DNA of 41,590 nt from a virus: positions 1-41,590 of the IMG/VR virus record IMGVR_UViG_3300030329_003866. The stretch is one strand, 5' to 3'. A program made the translations under genes and the position numbers. Under the pieces are notes generated by a model. It ran no database searches, was not told the DNA's origin, and worked only from the letters and a program-made list of their open reading frames with translations. Shown piece after piece: positions 31,406 through 38,814 of the stretch. Numbering within the stretch: the stretch's first letter is position 1; the number at the start of each line of letters is the position of its first letter.

Positions 31406-31642
31406 GTGAAATTAAAAAATGCTTTGCTAAATGAAGCAATGTCTGATAAAGAAAAGAAACATGCGCTTTGGCTGGCTGATAAAGTTATTAGTGGTAAAGT
31501 AGATTTAGGAACTATAGAAAGATGGACTGCTACCGTAAATAAAGATATGTTAAAGTTGATAAAAAAGAAAATTAAAGCACACCGTGCAGATTTTACCAAA
31601 AACTTTGTTACGCATAAGGGCAACCCTGTTTTTCTTGACTAA
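31406..31642 (+). CDS. Small basic protein with head-targeting-like N terminus
   Basis: GTG at 31406, one base after the preceding stop, opens MKLKNALLNEAMSDK with LNE|A after residue 10. The remaining part is helical and basic (MLKLIKKKIKAHRADF). Its N terminus is close to that of the gene at 31647 (MKLKNVLSEL), suggesting a recent paralogue pair. Confidence 0.6.
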   Translation: MKLKNALLNEAMSDKEKKHALWLADKVISGKVDLGTIERWTATVNKDMLKLIKKKIKAHRADFTKNFVTHKGNPVFLD

Positions 31643-31646
31643 GACT

Positions 31647-32009
31647 ATGAAACTAAAGAATGTATTATCGGAACTATCGGGAAAAACTACAGCGTATGCT
31701 TCTAAGTATGTACCCGGTAATTCTAGTGTATCTTCATGGGGAATAAAAGGATATAGAACAACGCCAGGGAATAAGTTAGACGACCCTGTATCACAAACCT
31801 TGGATCCCTACATTGAAGAGCAGTTGATTGACCAAGTAATAGATGTAATGTATAGAGACTATCCGGAGATGGTCAAGGATAAGAAGGTTAAAAGACATCT
31901 AGTTCAAATGCTAGTTGGTAAAGTTATGGAAGGTGAAGTAAGAGACATTATTGATATTGATCGTTTTATTAAACGACTTAAAAAACGTATGAAGGTAGAG
32001 ACTATATAA
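31647..32009 (+). CDS. Unknown protein with head-targeting-like N terminus
   Basis: The frame is open further upstream, but ATG 31647 gives MKLKNVLSELSGK, matching the shared leader, and avoids overlap with the gene at 31406. The product has 120 residues. A Gly/Ser/Tyr-rich middle is followed by a helical, basic end (VRDIIDIDRFIKRLKKRMK). The possible cut LSE|L has a bulky residue after Glu, so it may not be processed. Confidence 0.6.
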   Translation: MKLKNVLSELSGKTTAYASKYVPGNSSVSSWGIKGYRTTPGNKLDDPVSQTLDPYIEEQLIDQVIDVMYRDYPEMVKDKKVKRHLVQMLVGKVMEGEVRDIIDIDRFIKRLKKRMKVETI

Positions 32010-33001
32010 TGCAAATAAAGAAATCAGAACTAAGAAAAGTGATTCAAGAAAGACTTCAGATGTTCTTTTCAGATAGCAAGCCTTTTGCTACTGTGGGGCG
32101 CGCACCTACCTTTGAAGCAGGTATTGAAGACCCCAACGGTGAACAGATTGAAGTTGATCAAGAAGCCTTAGATGCTGCTATTGCAGAAACTGTTAAGGGT
32201 TTGGAGAAAGGTGCCTCTATGAGAATGAGAGCAGAGGCTATAGGAGTTTCAAATACTCGCGATGCAATGCTAAAGAAAGCTATTGGTAAAATGATTAATG
32301 AAATCTCTGGTGTTGATTCTCTCAAGCCTAATGACCCACACACTCCGGAAGATGAGGCAGAGAAAGATGCTGCTGACGATGTGATGGAAACTAAGGAGAA
32401 GGGTGGCAGACCAAGAGGCGCACCTCATATTCAGAATGTAAGATTTTGGGATTTACCTGAGAGTAGTTTAAGATACATTATTAAAGATGCTAGCGATGCT
32501 GTTAAAAGATTGCCTATGGCAAAAAAAGCTGGTAAGTGGGCTGATGAAGTGAATGACGCTGTTACTGTTTTGCATTGGCGTAAGAAGAAAGGCATTACAG
32601 TAGAAGAAGGTAAAGATGAAAAGAAGGGCAAGATTCGCAAGCGTCCTTGGGTAAGTGGGTTAGATCCCGCCGGCGGTATCGGAGAAGGTAAAGACTCTGA
32701 TGAGTGTGACCGTAGAACTGGTGGCACTTGGGAAAGTAAAGATGTTGGTAGTCTAGCTCAAGGAAAGCGTAAAGAGATTGTTAAGAAAATGCACAAGTTG
32801 GTTAAGGATGGTTTGGGTTTGAAGTCTATCGAAGATGTGCAGCCAGTCTCAAGTGGAGAGCATGGTGGTGATGGTGTGGCTTTTATCTTTGGTGATGCGA
32901 AAGAAGGTAGAAAGTTTGCTAACTATTTGAAGAAGAAGAGGGCGTTGGGTAAGGTAGTCAAAATGAGAGGCGACCGTTTGATGGTTAGCCTTTATTACTA
33001 A
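32009..33001 (+). CDS. Unknown 330-residue protein with SELK-type leader
   Basis: It begins MQIKKSELRKVIQERLQMFF, a third SELK/SELR-type leader but without a clear L-x-E-A end. The centre is charged and partly disordered, with a KGGRPRGAPHIQN tract and a Lys-rich section. The last ~85 residues form a compact domain with GVAFIFGDAKEGRKFANYLKKKRALGKVVKMRGDRLMVSLYY. Two or three domains are likely. No family is recognised. It overlaps the previous stop by one base. Confidence 0.55.
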   Translation: MQIKKSELRKVIQERLQMFFSDSKPFATVGRAPTFEAGIEDPNGEQIEVDQEALDAAIAETVKGLEKGASMRMRAEAIGVSNTRDAMLKKAIGKMINEISGVDSLKPNDPHTPEDEAEKDAADDVMETKEKGGRPRGAPHIQNVRFWDLPESSLRYIIKDASDAVKRLPMAKKAGKWADEVNDAVTVLHWRKKKGITVEEGKDEKKGKIRKRPWVSGLDPAGGIGEGKDSDECDRRTGGTWESKDVGSLAQGKRKEIVKKMHKLVKDGLGLKSIEDVQPVSSGEHGGDGVAFIFGDAKEGRKFANYLKKKRALGKVVKMRGDRLMVSLYY

Positions 33002-33011
33002 GAGGAATAAC

Positions 33012-33320
33012 ATGAGTGATAGAACAACTGTATCCAGTTTGATGAGAGAATGGAATGAGCATCTTCTAAGTGAAGAGGTTTCTGCATTTACAGAAATGCC
33101 CGAGGCTATTCAAATTAAAAAATCTATGATGGGTGGCGCAGCTGATGCTACTTATGCATCTCATCGTAGTAGTATTGATGACTTGATGACAAAAGCTGGC
33201 GCTGCTTTGAAAGCATTAGATAAGCAACAGAAAAAGGACGCAGATAGTTGGGCGCATGTAAAGACAGCCAGTGAGATTCATAATCAACTTAGTAACATTA
33301 ATCAATTATTAAACATCTAA
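33012..33320 (+). CDS. Small helical protein, unknown
   Basis: The 102-residue product has an amphipathic start (TVSSLMREWNEHLLSEEVSAF) with LSE|E as a weak possible processing site. Two further helices are rich in Ala, Lys and Asp (DDLMTKAGAALKALDKQQKKDADSW). RBS AGAGGAA. It may belong to the same internal-protein set, but the leader is different. Confidence 0.5.
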   Translation: MSDRTTVSSLMREWNEHLLSEEVSAFTEMPEAIQIKKSMMGGAADATYASHRSSIDDLMTKAGAALKALDKQQKKDADSWAHVKTASEIHNQLSNINQLLNI

Positions 33321-33330
33321 GGAAAATAAA

Positions 33331-33525
33331 ATGAGATTAAAAGAAGCTATTGATAATAGTGATTTCAGAGGCCCGGTTTATAATGCAGGTGATGGAATAC
33401 AAGAGCTAATAAGTGTAGCTAAGGATTCCAAAGATAGAAAACTTATTGGTTTGGTGCAAAAAGTAGATAGCGCCATGACTAGTGTGCATAAGTATTTGGA
33501 TAAAAACTTTAAAGGATGGGACTAA
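33331..33525 (+). CDS. Small protein with head-targeting-like N terminus
   Basis: The 64-residue product starts MRLKEAIDNSDF, with LKE|A after residue 5. The body is a short helical bundle-like sequence (IQELISVAKDSKDRKLIGLVQKVDSAMTSVHKYL). AAGGAAAA precedes the ATG. Confidence 0.6.
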   Translation: MRLKEAIDNSDFRGPVYNAGDGIQELISVAKDSKDRKLIGLVQKVDSAMTSVHKYLDKNFKGWD

Positions 33526-33529
33526 CGGT

Positions 33530-33967
33530 ATGGCAGGTCTTAGAGCGTCAGATTTAACTGCAGCAATAGTTGAAGGGGTTTCCAAGTCCCTAGCAAAGAT
33601 TCTTTTACCTAAAGTTAGAAAAATGATTAGGGAAGAGATTAAGCGGGGTATGGATCAAATTATATCAGAAGGGACATTTAGCTCTGCTGCTCCGGCATCT
33701 ACTCAAGCCGCAAAAGAAACTATTGCTCAAAGACAGAGTAGAGCAAGGGAAAGAGCACGTGCTATAGTTGAAAGAGCAGGTAGGATAGATGATCCACTTC
33801 TTGATATGGTTATTAATGCTGAAGATCCACAAGAAGAAAAAGAACTAATGATGCAAGAGCAACTACAGCAACCAATGGTTGATTCTAAGGAGGTGCAGAG
33901 AGGTGATGTAGTATCTCCCGAAAATATTAACTTTAATGATAGGTTAGAAAAGTTGGGGATTGTTTAA
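33530..33967 (+). CDS. Unknown helical protein, possible head component
   Basis: ATG 33530 is chosen over an upstream in-frame TTG because it follows the previous stop by four bases and has GGATGGG upstream. The 145-residue product begins MAGLRASDLTAAIVEGVSK (IVE|G). An amphipathic basic helix (ILLPKVRKMIREEIKRGMDQI), a Ser/Ala linker and an Arg-rich helix (RQSRARERARAIVERAG) follow. A second candidate site, IISE|G, lies near 48. Function unknown. Confidence 0.55.
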   Translation: MAGLRASDLTAAIVEGVSKSLAKILLPKVRKMIREEIKRGMDQIISEGTFSSAAPASTQAAKETIAQRQSRARERARAIVERAGRIDDPLLDMVINAEDPQEEKELMMQEQLQQPMVDSKEVQRGDVVSPENINFNDRLEKLGIV

Positions 33968-35607
33968 TGTTTGATGACATTAAAAAACATTTGATAGATT
34001 CACTCAAAGAAAACCAAGCACTTTCTGCTGCAAGGATAAGAGGTAGAGTTTATCCAGAAGTATTAGTTACTGATATGGCTCCACCGGAACTACAAGCTGC
34101 AGCGGGACCAGATAGAATAGCCTATCTTATTGGAACAGAGCCTCTTCAAATACAGATACCTAACACTAAAGGTATCTTTGAAGTTAACCCTTGTGACATT
34201 ATTTTTGAAGCTGCTGGCTCATATGAAAAAGCATTTAGAGCAGCTATGAAAAAGTATGGTCTTCGCACTCTTAGTGACTTAGATACACCCGAAGAGAAAA
34301 AGGGATTCTATAACTTTGTAGATAGAGTATGGCATTCTAAAGAAGAAAAAGATAAGGGTGAGAAAAAAGGCACACACAAAGATGAGGACGCATGGGATGA
34401 TCCCCCAGAGCTTGGTGGTGAGCCTAGTTTGATTACACCAGTAGAAGGTGAGTTTACCGATGGATTAAAGGGCAAACATGATCGCATGAGAGAAAAGATG
34501 CGAGATGAAAAAGAGCGCGCCCGTGAGAAGGATGCTAAAGCTGCTGAGCAAGCCAAGCAGCAACGTAGTAGAGATACGGATGAAGCAATAACATATACAT
34601 TTAAGGGGGGTCTTCCTAAAGGAAGAACTTATGGTGTGGTAAAAGGTCACCCCAAACGTGAAGGCGGCGAAATCGTATTCAAGGGCAATGCTGATAAAGC
34701 CCGCTCTATTGTTAGGGCATTGAAGAAAAAAGGAACTTATGCTTATCTCGTCTTCTCTCCAAAGGGAGAAATAGGAAGCAAAGTTTCTCGCCAAAAAGGT
34801 CGTGGAATAAAGATTGAAGACCTACCTTTATATAGTGACCATCAGAAACAACACAAAGGTGAAGGCACTATAGAAGAAGACTTGCCGTTGTATAGTGATT
34901 ACGAAAAGCAGCATAGAGAAGGTGGTAAAAAAAAACTAGAGAGAGTTAGACCAAAGAAAGTATCACGGGGTGGTAGTAGAGGACCGGTTGGAATAAACTA
35001 TCATGGCAGACCTTTTCGCTTACTTCCTAAAAAGACATATGACCTTGTAGTGCTTGAGCCTAAGAAAGAAGGGGTTGAGCCTAAGCTTGGTCAAAACAAC
35101 ACAGCCAATATGATTGTGCTACAGCGCATTTATAACTTAGGTCCTAGTGAAGTAGCAACTGCTATGAAACTATCGGCTATCAAGTGGGGCGCGGGTATCT
35201 ATGTTGCTGTAGAAAATGAAGATGGCAGAAGAGTGGGTATTGGTTATTCTACTGATGATAATTCTACTCAATCATTAGATAAGAGAATACAACAAGATGA
35301 CCTAACTCTACACAGGTCTATTAGAGAGAAGTTGTTTAAACTTATTTTCGGTAAAGACTTAAAGAAAAAGAATGTTGACTTTGATGTCAATGAGGTTTCA
35401 CCACCTGCAAGAAGGCATCAAGCTAAAGGTATCAAAAAAGATATTGCGAAAGGAAAGATACCAAAGACGTATGTTGATAAGAAAACAGGTAAGAGAAAGA
35501 AAACCAATCCTTGGGCTATGGCATGGGCACAATATGATAAGTATGGAAAGCCAAGCTCTGGCCCAGATAAGGGTAGTAAAACTATGAAGAGAAAACCAAA
35601 GAAATAG
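33967..35607 (+). CDS. Large basic multidomain protein with NPWAMAWAQ motif, unknown
   Basis: The 546-residue protein has an N-terminal folded part (1-125), a charged helical linker (KHDRMREKMRDEKERAREKDAKAAEQ) and a basic middle. An imperfect tandem repeat follows near 281-318 (two EDLPLYSD-x-x-KQH units), then a mixed domain. The C terminus is GIKKDIAKGKIPKTYVDKKTGKRKKTNPWAMAWAQYDKYGK, a short motif found at the end or start of several large phage virion proteins. Just before that lies a Lys-rich stretch. The position before bS21-like and gp22-like genes points to a head function. Confidence 0.55.
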   Translation: MFDDIKKHLIDSLKENQALSAARIRGRVYPEVLVTDMAPPELQAAAGPDRIAYLIGTEPLQIQIPNTKGIFEVNPCDIIFEAAGSYEKAFRAAMKKYGLRTLSDLDTPEEKKGFYNFVDRVWHSKEEKDKGEKKGTHKDEDAWDDPPELGGEPSLITPVEGEFTDGLKGKHDRMREKMRDEKERAREKDAKAAEQAKQQRSRDTDEAITYTFKGGLPKGRTYGVVKGHPKREGGEIVFKGNADKARSIVRALKKKGTYAYLVFSPKGEIGSKVSRQKGRGIKIEDLPLYSDHQKQHKGEGTIEEDLPLYSDYEKQHREGGKKKLERVRPKKVSRGGSRGPVGINYHGRPFRLLPKKTYDLVVLEPKKEGVEPKLGQNNTANMIVLQRIYNLGPSEVATAMKLSAIKWGAGIYVAVENEDGRRVGIGYSTDDNSTQSLDKRIQQDDLTLHRSIREKLFKLIFGKDLKKKNVDFDVNEVSPPARRHQAKGIKKDIAKGKIPKTYVDKKTGKRKKTNPWAMAWAQYDKYGKPSSGPDKGSKTMKRKPKK

Positions 35608-35616
35608 AAACGAGTT

Positions 35617-35850
35617 ATGATGAATCAAATAAGGCGGCAGTTGAGCAACAAGAGGAAAGTTAGTGTCAATTTAAGAGATGGAAATGATGGCGCTTCATTA
35701 GAGCGAGCGCTACGAGAGTTAAAAAGGAAGCTAAAAAAAGATGGCTTCTATAAAGAGTTGCGAAGAAGAGAGTATTTTATTTCCCCATCTGAAGAGAAAA
35801 AACTTAAGAGAAGAAGGAAAAAATCTATTTCTGGTGAAGAGCTAACGTAG
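35617..35850 (+). CDS. Ribosomal protein bS21-like
   Basis: The 77-residue product contains VSVNLRDGNDGASLERALRELKRKLKKDGFYKELRRREYFISPSEEKKLKRRRKKS. This matches bS21 closely in plan: (V-x-V) strand, E-x-A/L-R-x-(F/L)-K-R, K-x-G, E-x-RRR-E-(F/Y), P-S/T-E-x-(R/K)-K and a basic end. bS21 sits on the 30S platform near the anti-Shine-Dalgarno sequence. Phage copies may alter which messages are translated. The extra ~14 basic residues at the N terminus are unlike E. coli bS21. It lies just upstream of the gp22/gp23 genes, which need very high translation. Confidence 0.8.
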   Translation: MMNQIRRQLSNKRKVSVNLRDGNDGASLERALRELKRKLKKDGFYKELRRREYFISPSEEKKLKRRRKKSISGEELT

Positions 35851-35868
35851 TTTTCACTTTTATGTTAC

Positions 35869-35876
35869 ATATTTAA
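35869..35876 (+). promoter_or_regulatory. Variant ATATTTAA element, candidate phage promoter
   Basis: One mismatch to the octamer. A second near-copy, ATATCTTTAT, follows at 35887-35896, in the 90-base gap before the gp22-like start at 35941. Two degenerate copies could give added control of the scaffold and capsid transcript. Confidence 0.3.
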
Positions 35877-35940
35877 TTAGACGGGCATATCTTTATGCTT
35901 GTCATAAATTTAATTTTAAGTGTTGAATGGAGACTTTAAC

Positions 35941-36894
35941 ATGGCAAGAGATATTGTATCAGAAGCCGTTCAGCAGGCAGAGGCTATGAAGTCGGCCGCT
36001 TATGAAAACGCCAAGAGTGTTTTGGTTGAAGCTATGAGCACCAACTTGAAGGCCGCTGTAACTGAGGCTATTGATGAACAGATCGAAGATGCCGATGTCG
36101 AAGCCGTTGCAGAGACAGACGCAATGGATGAGGCTAGCATTGACGAGCGACAGAAGTATGGTGGTAACAAGGGCGATGAGTCCCGTAGCCGCCGTGACTT
36201 TGAAGAGGGCGAGGATGTAACCGAACTTGAGTATACCGAGGACGAGGACGAAGAGGAAATCGCTGATGACGCATATGATGTAGATGACGATGCTGGCGAT
36301 GAAGAGGGCGAAGAGGACTTGGAAGAGTTGGACATCGAAGAAGTTATCGAAATCATCGAAGACGAAGAAGAAGATGATGATGAAGATATTGATGTTGACA
36401 TTGATGTTGATAAAGATGATGACGACGATGATGATGAAGATGAAGATGATGATGATATTGATGAGGACCAGAAGTATGGTGGCAATAAGGGTGACGAGTC
36501 TCGCAGTAAGAGAGATTTTGAGGCCGCTATTGCTGAGAATAAGTCTTTGAAGAAGCAGAATGCACGCTACGAGAAGGCTCTCACTTTCTTGAAGAAGAGA
36601 ATTGATGAGGTTAATCTTTTCAATGCTCGCTTGGCTGCAGCTAGTGATGTTATGAAGGCTGTTACATTGACCAAGGAAGAGAAAGAGCAGGTTGTTGATC
36701 ATTTCGACAGCTGCAAGAATGTTAATGAAGTTAAGAGGACTTTCAATGTTGTAGTCGAAGCTTACACAGCTAACGACAGAGTTACTAAGCAGCGTGTTGA
36801 TCGTCCAAATGTTCAGAGTGTTATTAGTGAAGAAACAAAGTCCCCAGGTGATGCTCAGTTTGACAGACTAGCTGAACTTGCTGGCTTAAAGTAA
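35941..36894 (+). CDS. Prohead core/scaffold protein (T4 gp22-like)
   Basis: ATG 35941, with GGAGA 9 bases before, gives 317 residues; an upstream in-frame TTG lacks support. The start MARDIVSEAVQQAEAMK includes VSE|A, a likely gp21 site. Residues ~70-180 are extremely acidic (runs of Asp and Glu). The C-terminal third is a helical Lys/Glu domain with KQNARYEKALTFLKKRID, typical of gp22. QKYGGNKGDESRS occurs twice, bracketing the acidic region. In T4 the core is degraded by gp21 during maturation. Synonymous codons are richer in C than in most neighbours, as in the capsid gene. Confidence 0.82.
   Translation: MARDIVSEAVQQAEAMKSAAYENAKSVLVEAMSTNLKAAVTEAIDEQIEDADVEAVAETDAMDEASIDERQKYGGNKGDESRSRRDFEEGEDVTELEYTEDEDEEEIADDAYDVDDDAGDEEGEEDLEELDIEEVIEIIEDEEEDDDEDIDVDIDVDKDDDDDDDEDEDDDDIDEDQKYGGNKGDESRSKRDFEAAIAENKSLKKQNARYEKALTFLKKRIDEVNLFNARLAAASDVMKAVTLTKEEKEQVVDHFDSCKNVNEVKRTFNVVVEAYTANDRVTKQRVDRPNVQSVISEETKSPGDAQFDRLAELAGLK
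36149..36535 (+). repeat. Acidic domain bracketed by two QKYGGNKGDESRS repeats
   Basis: The units start near 36149 and 36469 and encode QKYGGNKGDESRS-(R/K)-RDFE. Third-position differences show they are not a very recent copy. Between them lies the Asp/Glu-rich tract. Confidence 0.85.
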
Positions 36895-36917
36895 ATTCTA
36901 TTAGGGAGATGTAGAAT

Positions 36918-38675
36918 ATGTCTAATGTAATTATGGAAATGACCAAAGAGTATAGCCCTGTTAATCAGAATGCTAGACTCGGCGGTATCATGGATAAGTG
37001 GGATCGTACTGGCCTACTTAAGAACCTAAGCGAAGACAAGTCACAGGTCGTCGCTCAGCTTCTTGAGAACCAGGCAGTCGAACTCCGCAATCAGATGCTG
37101 AATGAGGAAAGCCAGACCGCAGCAGTTGCCGGTTATAATAAGATTGCTTTCCCTCTCGTTCGCAGAGTATTTGGTCAGCTATTGGCTTCAGAGCTAGTCG
37201 CTGTTCAGCCTATGTCACTACCCAGTGGCCTCCTTTTCTTCCTCGACTTCAAGTTCGATAGAAATCATGGTGGTGCTACTTCTGGTGGTAGTGTTTATGG
37301 TAATCTTGACAATGGTGGTCCCAACAACAACTCATTGTTGGATGGTGTTGGTGCCCAGTCCGCTTCAGGCGGTTTGTATAATTTCGCTACTGCTGGTTAC
37401 AGCCGTAGATCATTTATTCTTTCAACCGCAGCTCCTAGCTACTCAGGCGTAACAACCACTTCTGATGTATTGGGTGGTGCTACTGTTTCGGGTTATAACT
37501 TCCCACTGTCCTCTTCAGGCGCTACCGACATTGGTGTTCCTATTGAGTTCCGTGTAGCTACTTCTGGTGAGGCACGTGCTGACCAGTCATCAGCAGACGC
37601 TGAGACTTTCCGTGGTCTTCGTGCTGTTCCTAGCTTGACTGCTACACAGTGGTTTGGTCGTATGGACCCAACTCTTACAGTTGTTACTGGTGCCAACGTA
37701 CAGGTCTTTATGAATGTTTGTGGTAGTGAGGGTCCCGAAAATGCGTGGACTGCTAACAATACCACACTAACTGCTGCAGTTCTCGTTGGTCCCGCAATGA
37801 CTAACATGACTGGTGCTAGTAACGCTGGCGATGGCTCTAACCTACTTGGTGATTTTGAGTCAACATCAGCTATTCCCGAAATCAACATCGCAGTATCCAG
37901 TGTCCCAGTACAGGCCGTCACTCGTAAGTTGAAGGCTACTTGGACACCTGAGTTGGCACAGGACATCAACGCTTACCATGCTATTGACGCAGAGGTTGAG
38001 TTGACCACAATCCTGTCCGACATCATCGCTACTGAAGTTGATCGTGAAATCCTTTCTTCACTACTCTCCGGTGCTACCGTAAAGGCTGCATGGTCACGTA
38101 GTGTTGGTCGTTACGTAACTGCTGGCGCTAATGGCGACAGTATTTCAACAGTTAGCGATCCCGGTGGTTATTCCACCAACAAAGGCTTCACAGGTACACA
38201 GCAAGACTGGTATCAGACTCTAGCTGAAACCATTATCACTGTCTCTAATGAGATCCACAAGCGTAACTTGCGTAGTGGCGCTAACTGGCTCGTAACATCA
38301 CCTGATGTTGCTACCATTATTGAAGCTATTGCTTACTTCAAGCCCAACGCTACTTTCGATCCCACAGAGGTTCAGTATTCACTAGGTGTTGAAAAGATTG
38401 GTAGTCTTACCAACCGTTTCACCGTCTATAAGGATCCCTACTTCCCCGTAGACAAGATTCTTGTTGGCTATAAAGGCCCAGGCTTCTTGGATGCAGGTTA
38501 TGTATACGCACCATATGTACCACTGGTATTCACACCTACCATTTTTGAGCCCAACGACTTCACACCTCGTAAGGGCGCAATGACTAGGTATGCACACCAG
38601 ATGGTTCGTCCCGAATATTACGGGCGCATCCAGGTTGTTGACCTAGGTGTTATTGGCGCACCTGCTTCTGTCTAA
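36918..38675 (+). CDS. Major capsid protein (T4 gp23-like)
   Basis: The 585-residue protein fits gp23 by position, after protease and scaffold, and by motifs. RRVFGQLLASELVAVQPMSLPSGLLFFLDFKF is the conserved N-terminal arm region. ATWTPELAQDINAYHAIDAEVELTTILSDIIATEVDREIL is the central helix region. The C-terminal AGYVYAPYVPLVFTPTIFEPNDFTPRKGAMTRYAHQMVRPEYYGRI is highly typical. QMLNE|ES (about residue 63) is a possible prohead cleavage site. RBS GGGAGAT. Codons are more C-rich and uniform than in neighbouring genes, in line with very high expression. A strong terminator follows. Confidence 0.95.
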   Translation: MSNVIMEMTKEYSPVNQNARLGGIMDKWDRTGLLKNLSEDKSQVVAQLLENQAVELRNQMLNEESQTAAVAGYNKIAFPLVRRVFGQLLASELVAVQPMSLPSGLLFFLDFKFDRNHGGATSGGSVYGNLDNGGPNNNSLLDGVGAQSASGGLYNFATAGYSRRSFILSTAAPSYSGVTTTSDVLGGATVSGYNFPLSSSGATDIGVPIEFRVATSGEARADQSSADAETFRGLRAVPSLTATQWFGRMDPTLTVVTGANVQVFMNVCGSEGPENAWTANNTTLTAAVLVGPAMTNMTGASNAGDGSNLLGDFESTSAIPEINIAVSSVPVQAVTRKLKATWTPELAQDINAYHAIDAEVELTTILSDIIATEVDREILSSLLSGATVKAAWSRSVGRYVTAGANGDSISTVSDPGGYSTNKGFTGTQQDWYQTLAETIITVSNEIHKRNLRSGANWLVTSPDVATIIEAIAYFKPNATFDPTEVQYSLGVEKIGSLTNRFTVYKDPYFPVDKILVGYKGPGFLDAGYVYAPYVPLVFTPTIFEPNDFTPRKGAMTRYAHQMVRPEYYGRIQVVDLGVIGAPASV

Positions 38676-38718
38676 GGTAACTTAAACAGAGAGTAGTATA
38701 GTAAAGTAGAATGAAATA

Positions 38719-38753
38719 AGGTGGTTGCCTCTTCGGAGGTAGCCACCTTTTTC
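38719..38753 (+). terminator. Strong intrinsic terminator with TTCG loop
   Basis: AGGTGGTTGCCTC and GAGGTAGCCACCT form a 13-bp stem, with two G:U pairs, closed by a TTCG tetraloop and followed by TTTTTC. It ends the capsid transcript. Confidence 0.93.
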
Positions 38754-38780
38754 TTTTGATCAGAGTTTATAAAGACGCTG

Positions 38781-38788
38781 ATATTTAT
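38781..38788 (+). promoter_or_regulatory. ATATTTAT element, candidate phage promoter
   Basis: The octamer follows the capsid terminator and lies 26 bases before the start at 38815, the right place to restart transcription for the lyase-like gene. Confidence 0.45.
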
Positions 38789-38814
38789 TAAGATACTCTA
38801 CACAAGGAAAAACT

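Noticed and set aside
31584-31646. Upstream extension of the gene at 31647
   Set aside because: It overlaps the gene at 31406, while ATG 31647 starts with the shared MKLK leader.
36284-36550. Met/Lys-rich + strand frame inside the gp22-like gene
   Set aside because: It is the shifted reading of the GAT/GAA repeats and has no ribosome site.
35959-36702. Long minus-strand open frames opposite the gp22-like gene (247 and 161 residues, Ser- or Ile-rich)
   Set aside because: They are mirror images of the acidic GAT/GAA codons on the + strand; composition is low complexity and no gene elsewhere in the window is on the minus strand.
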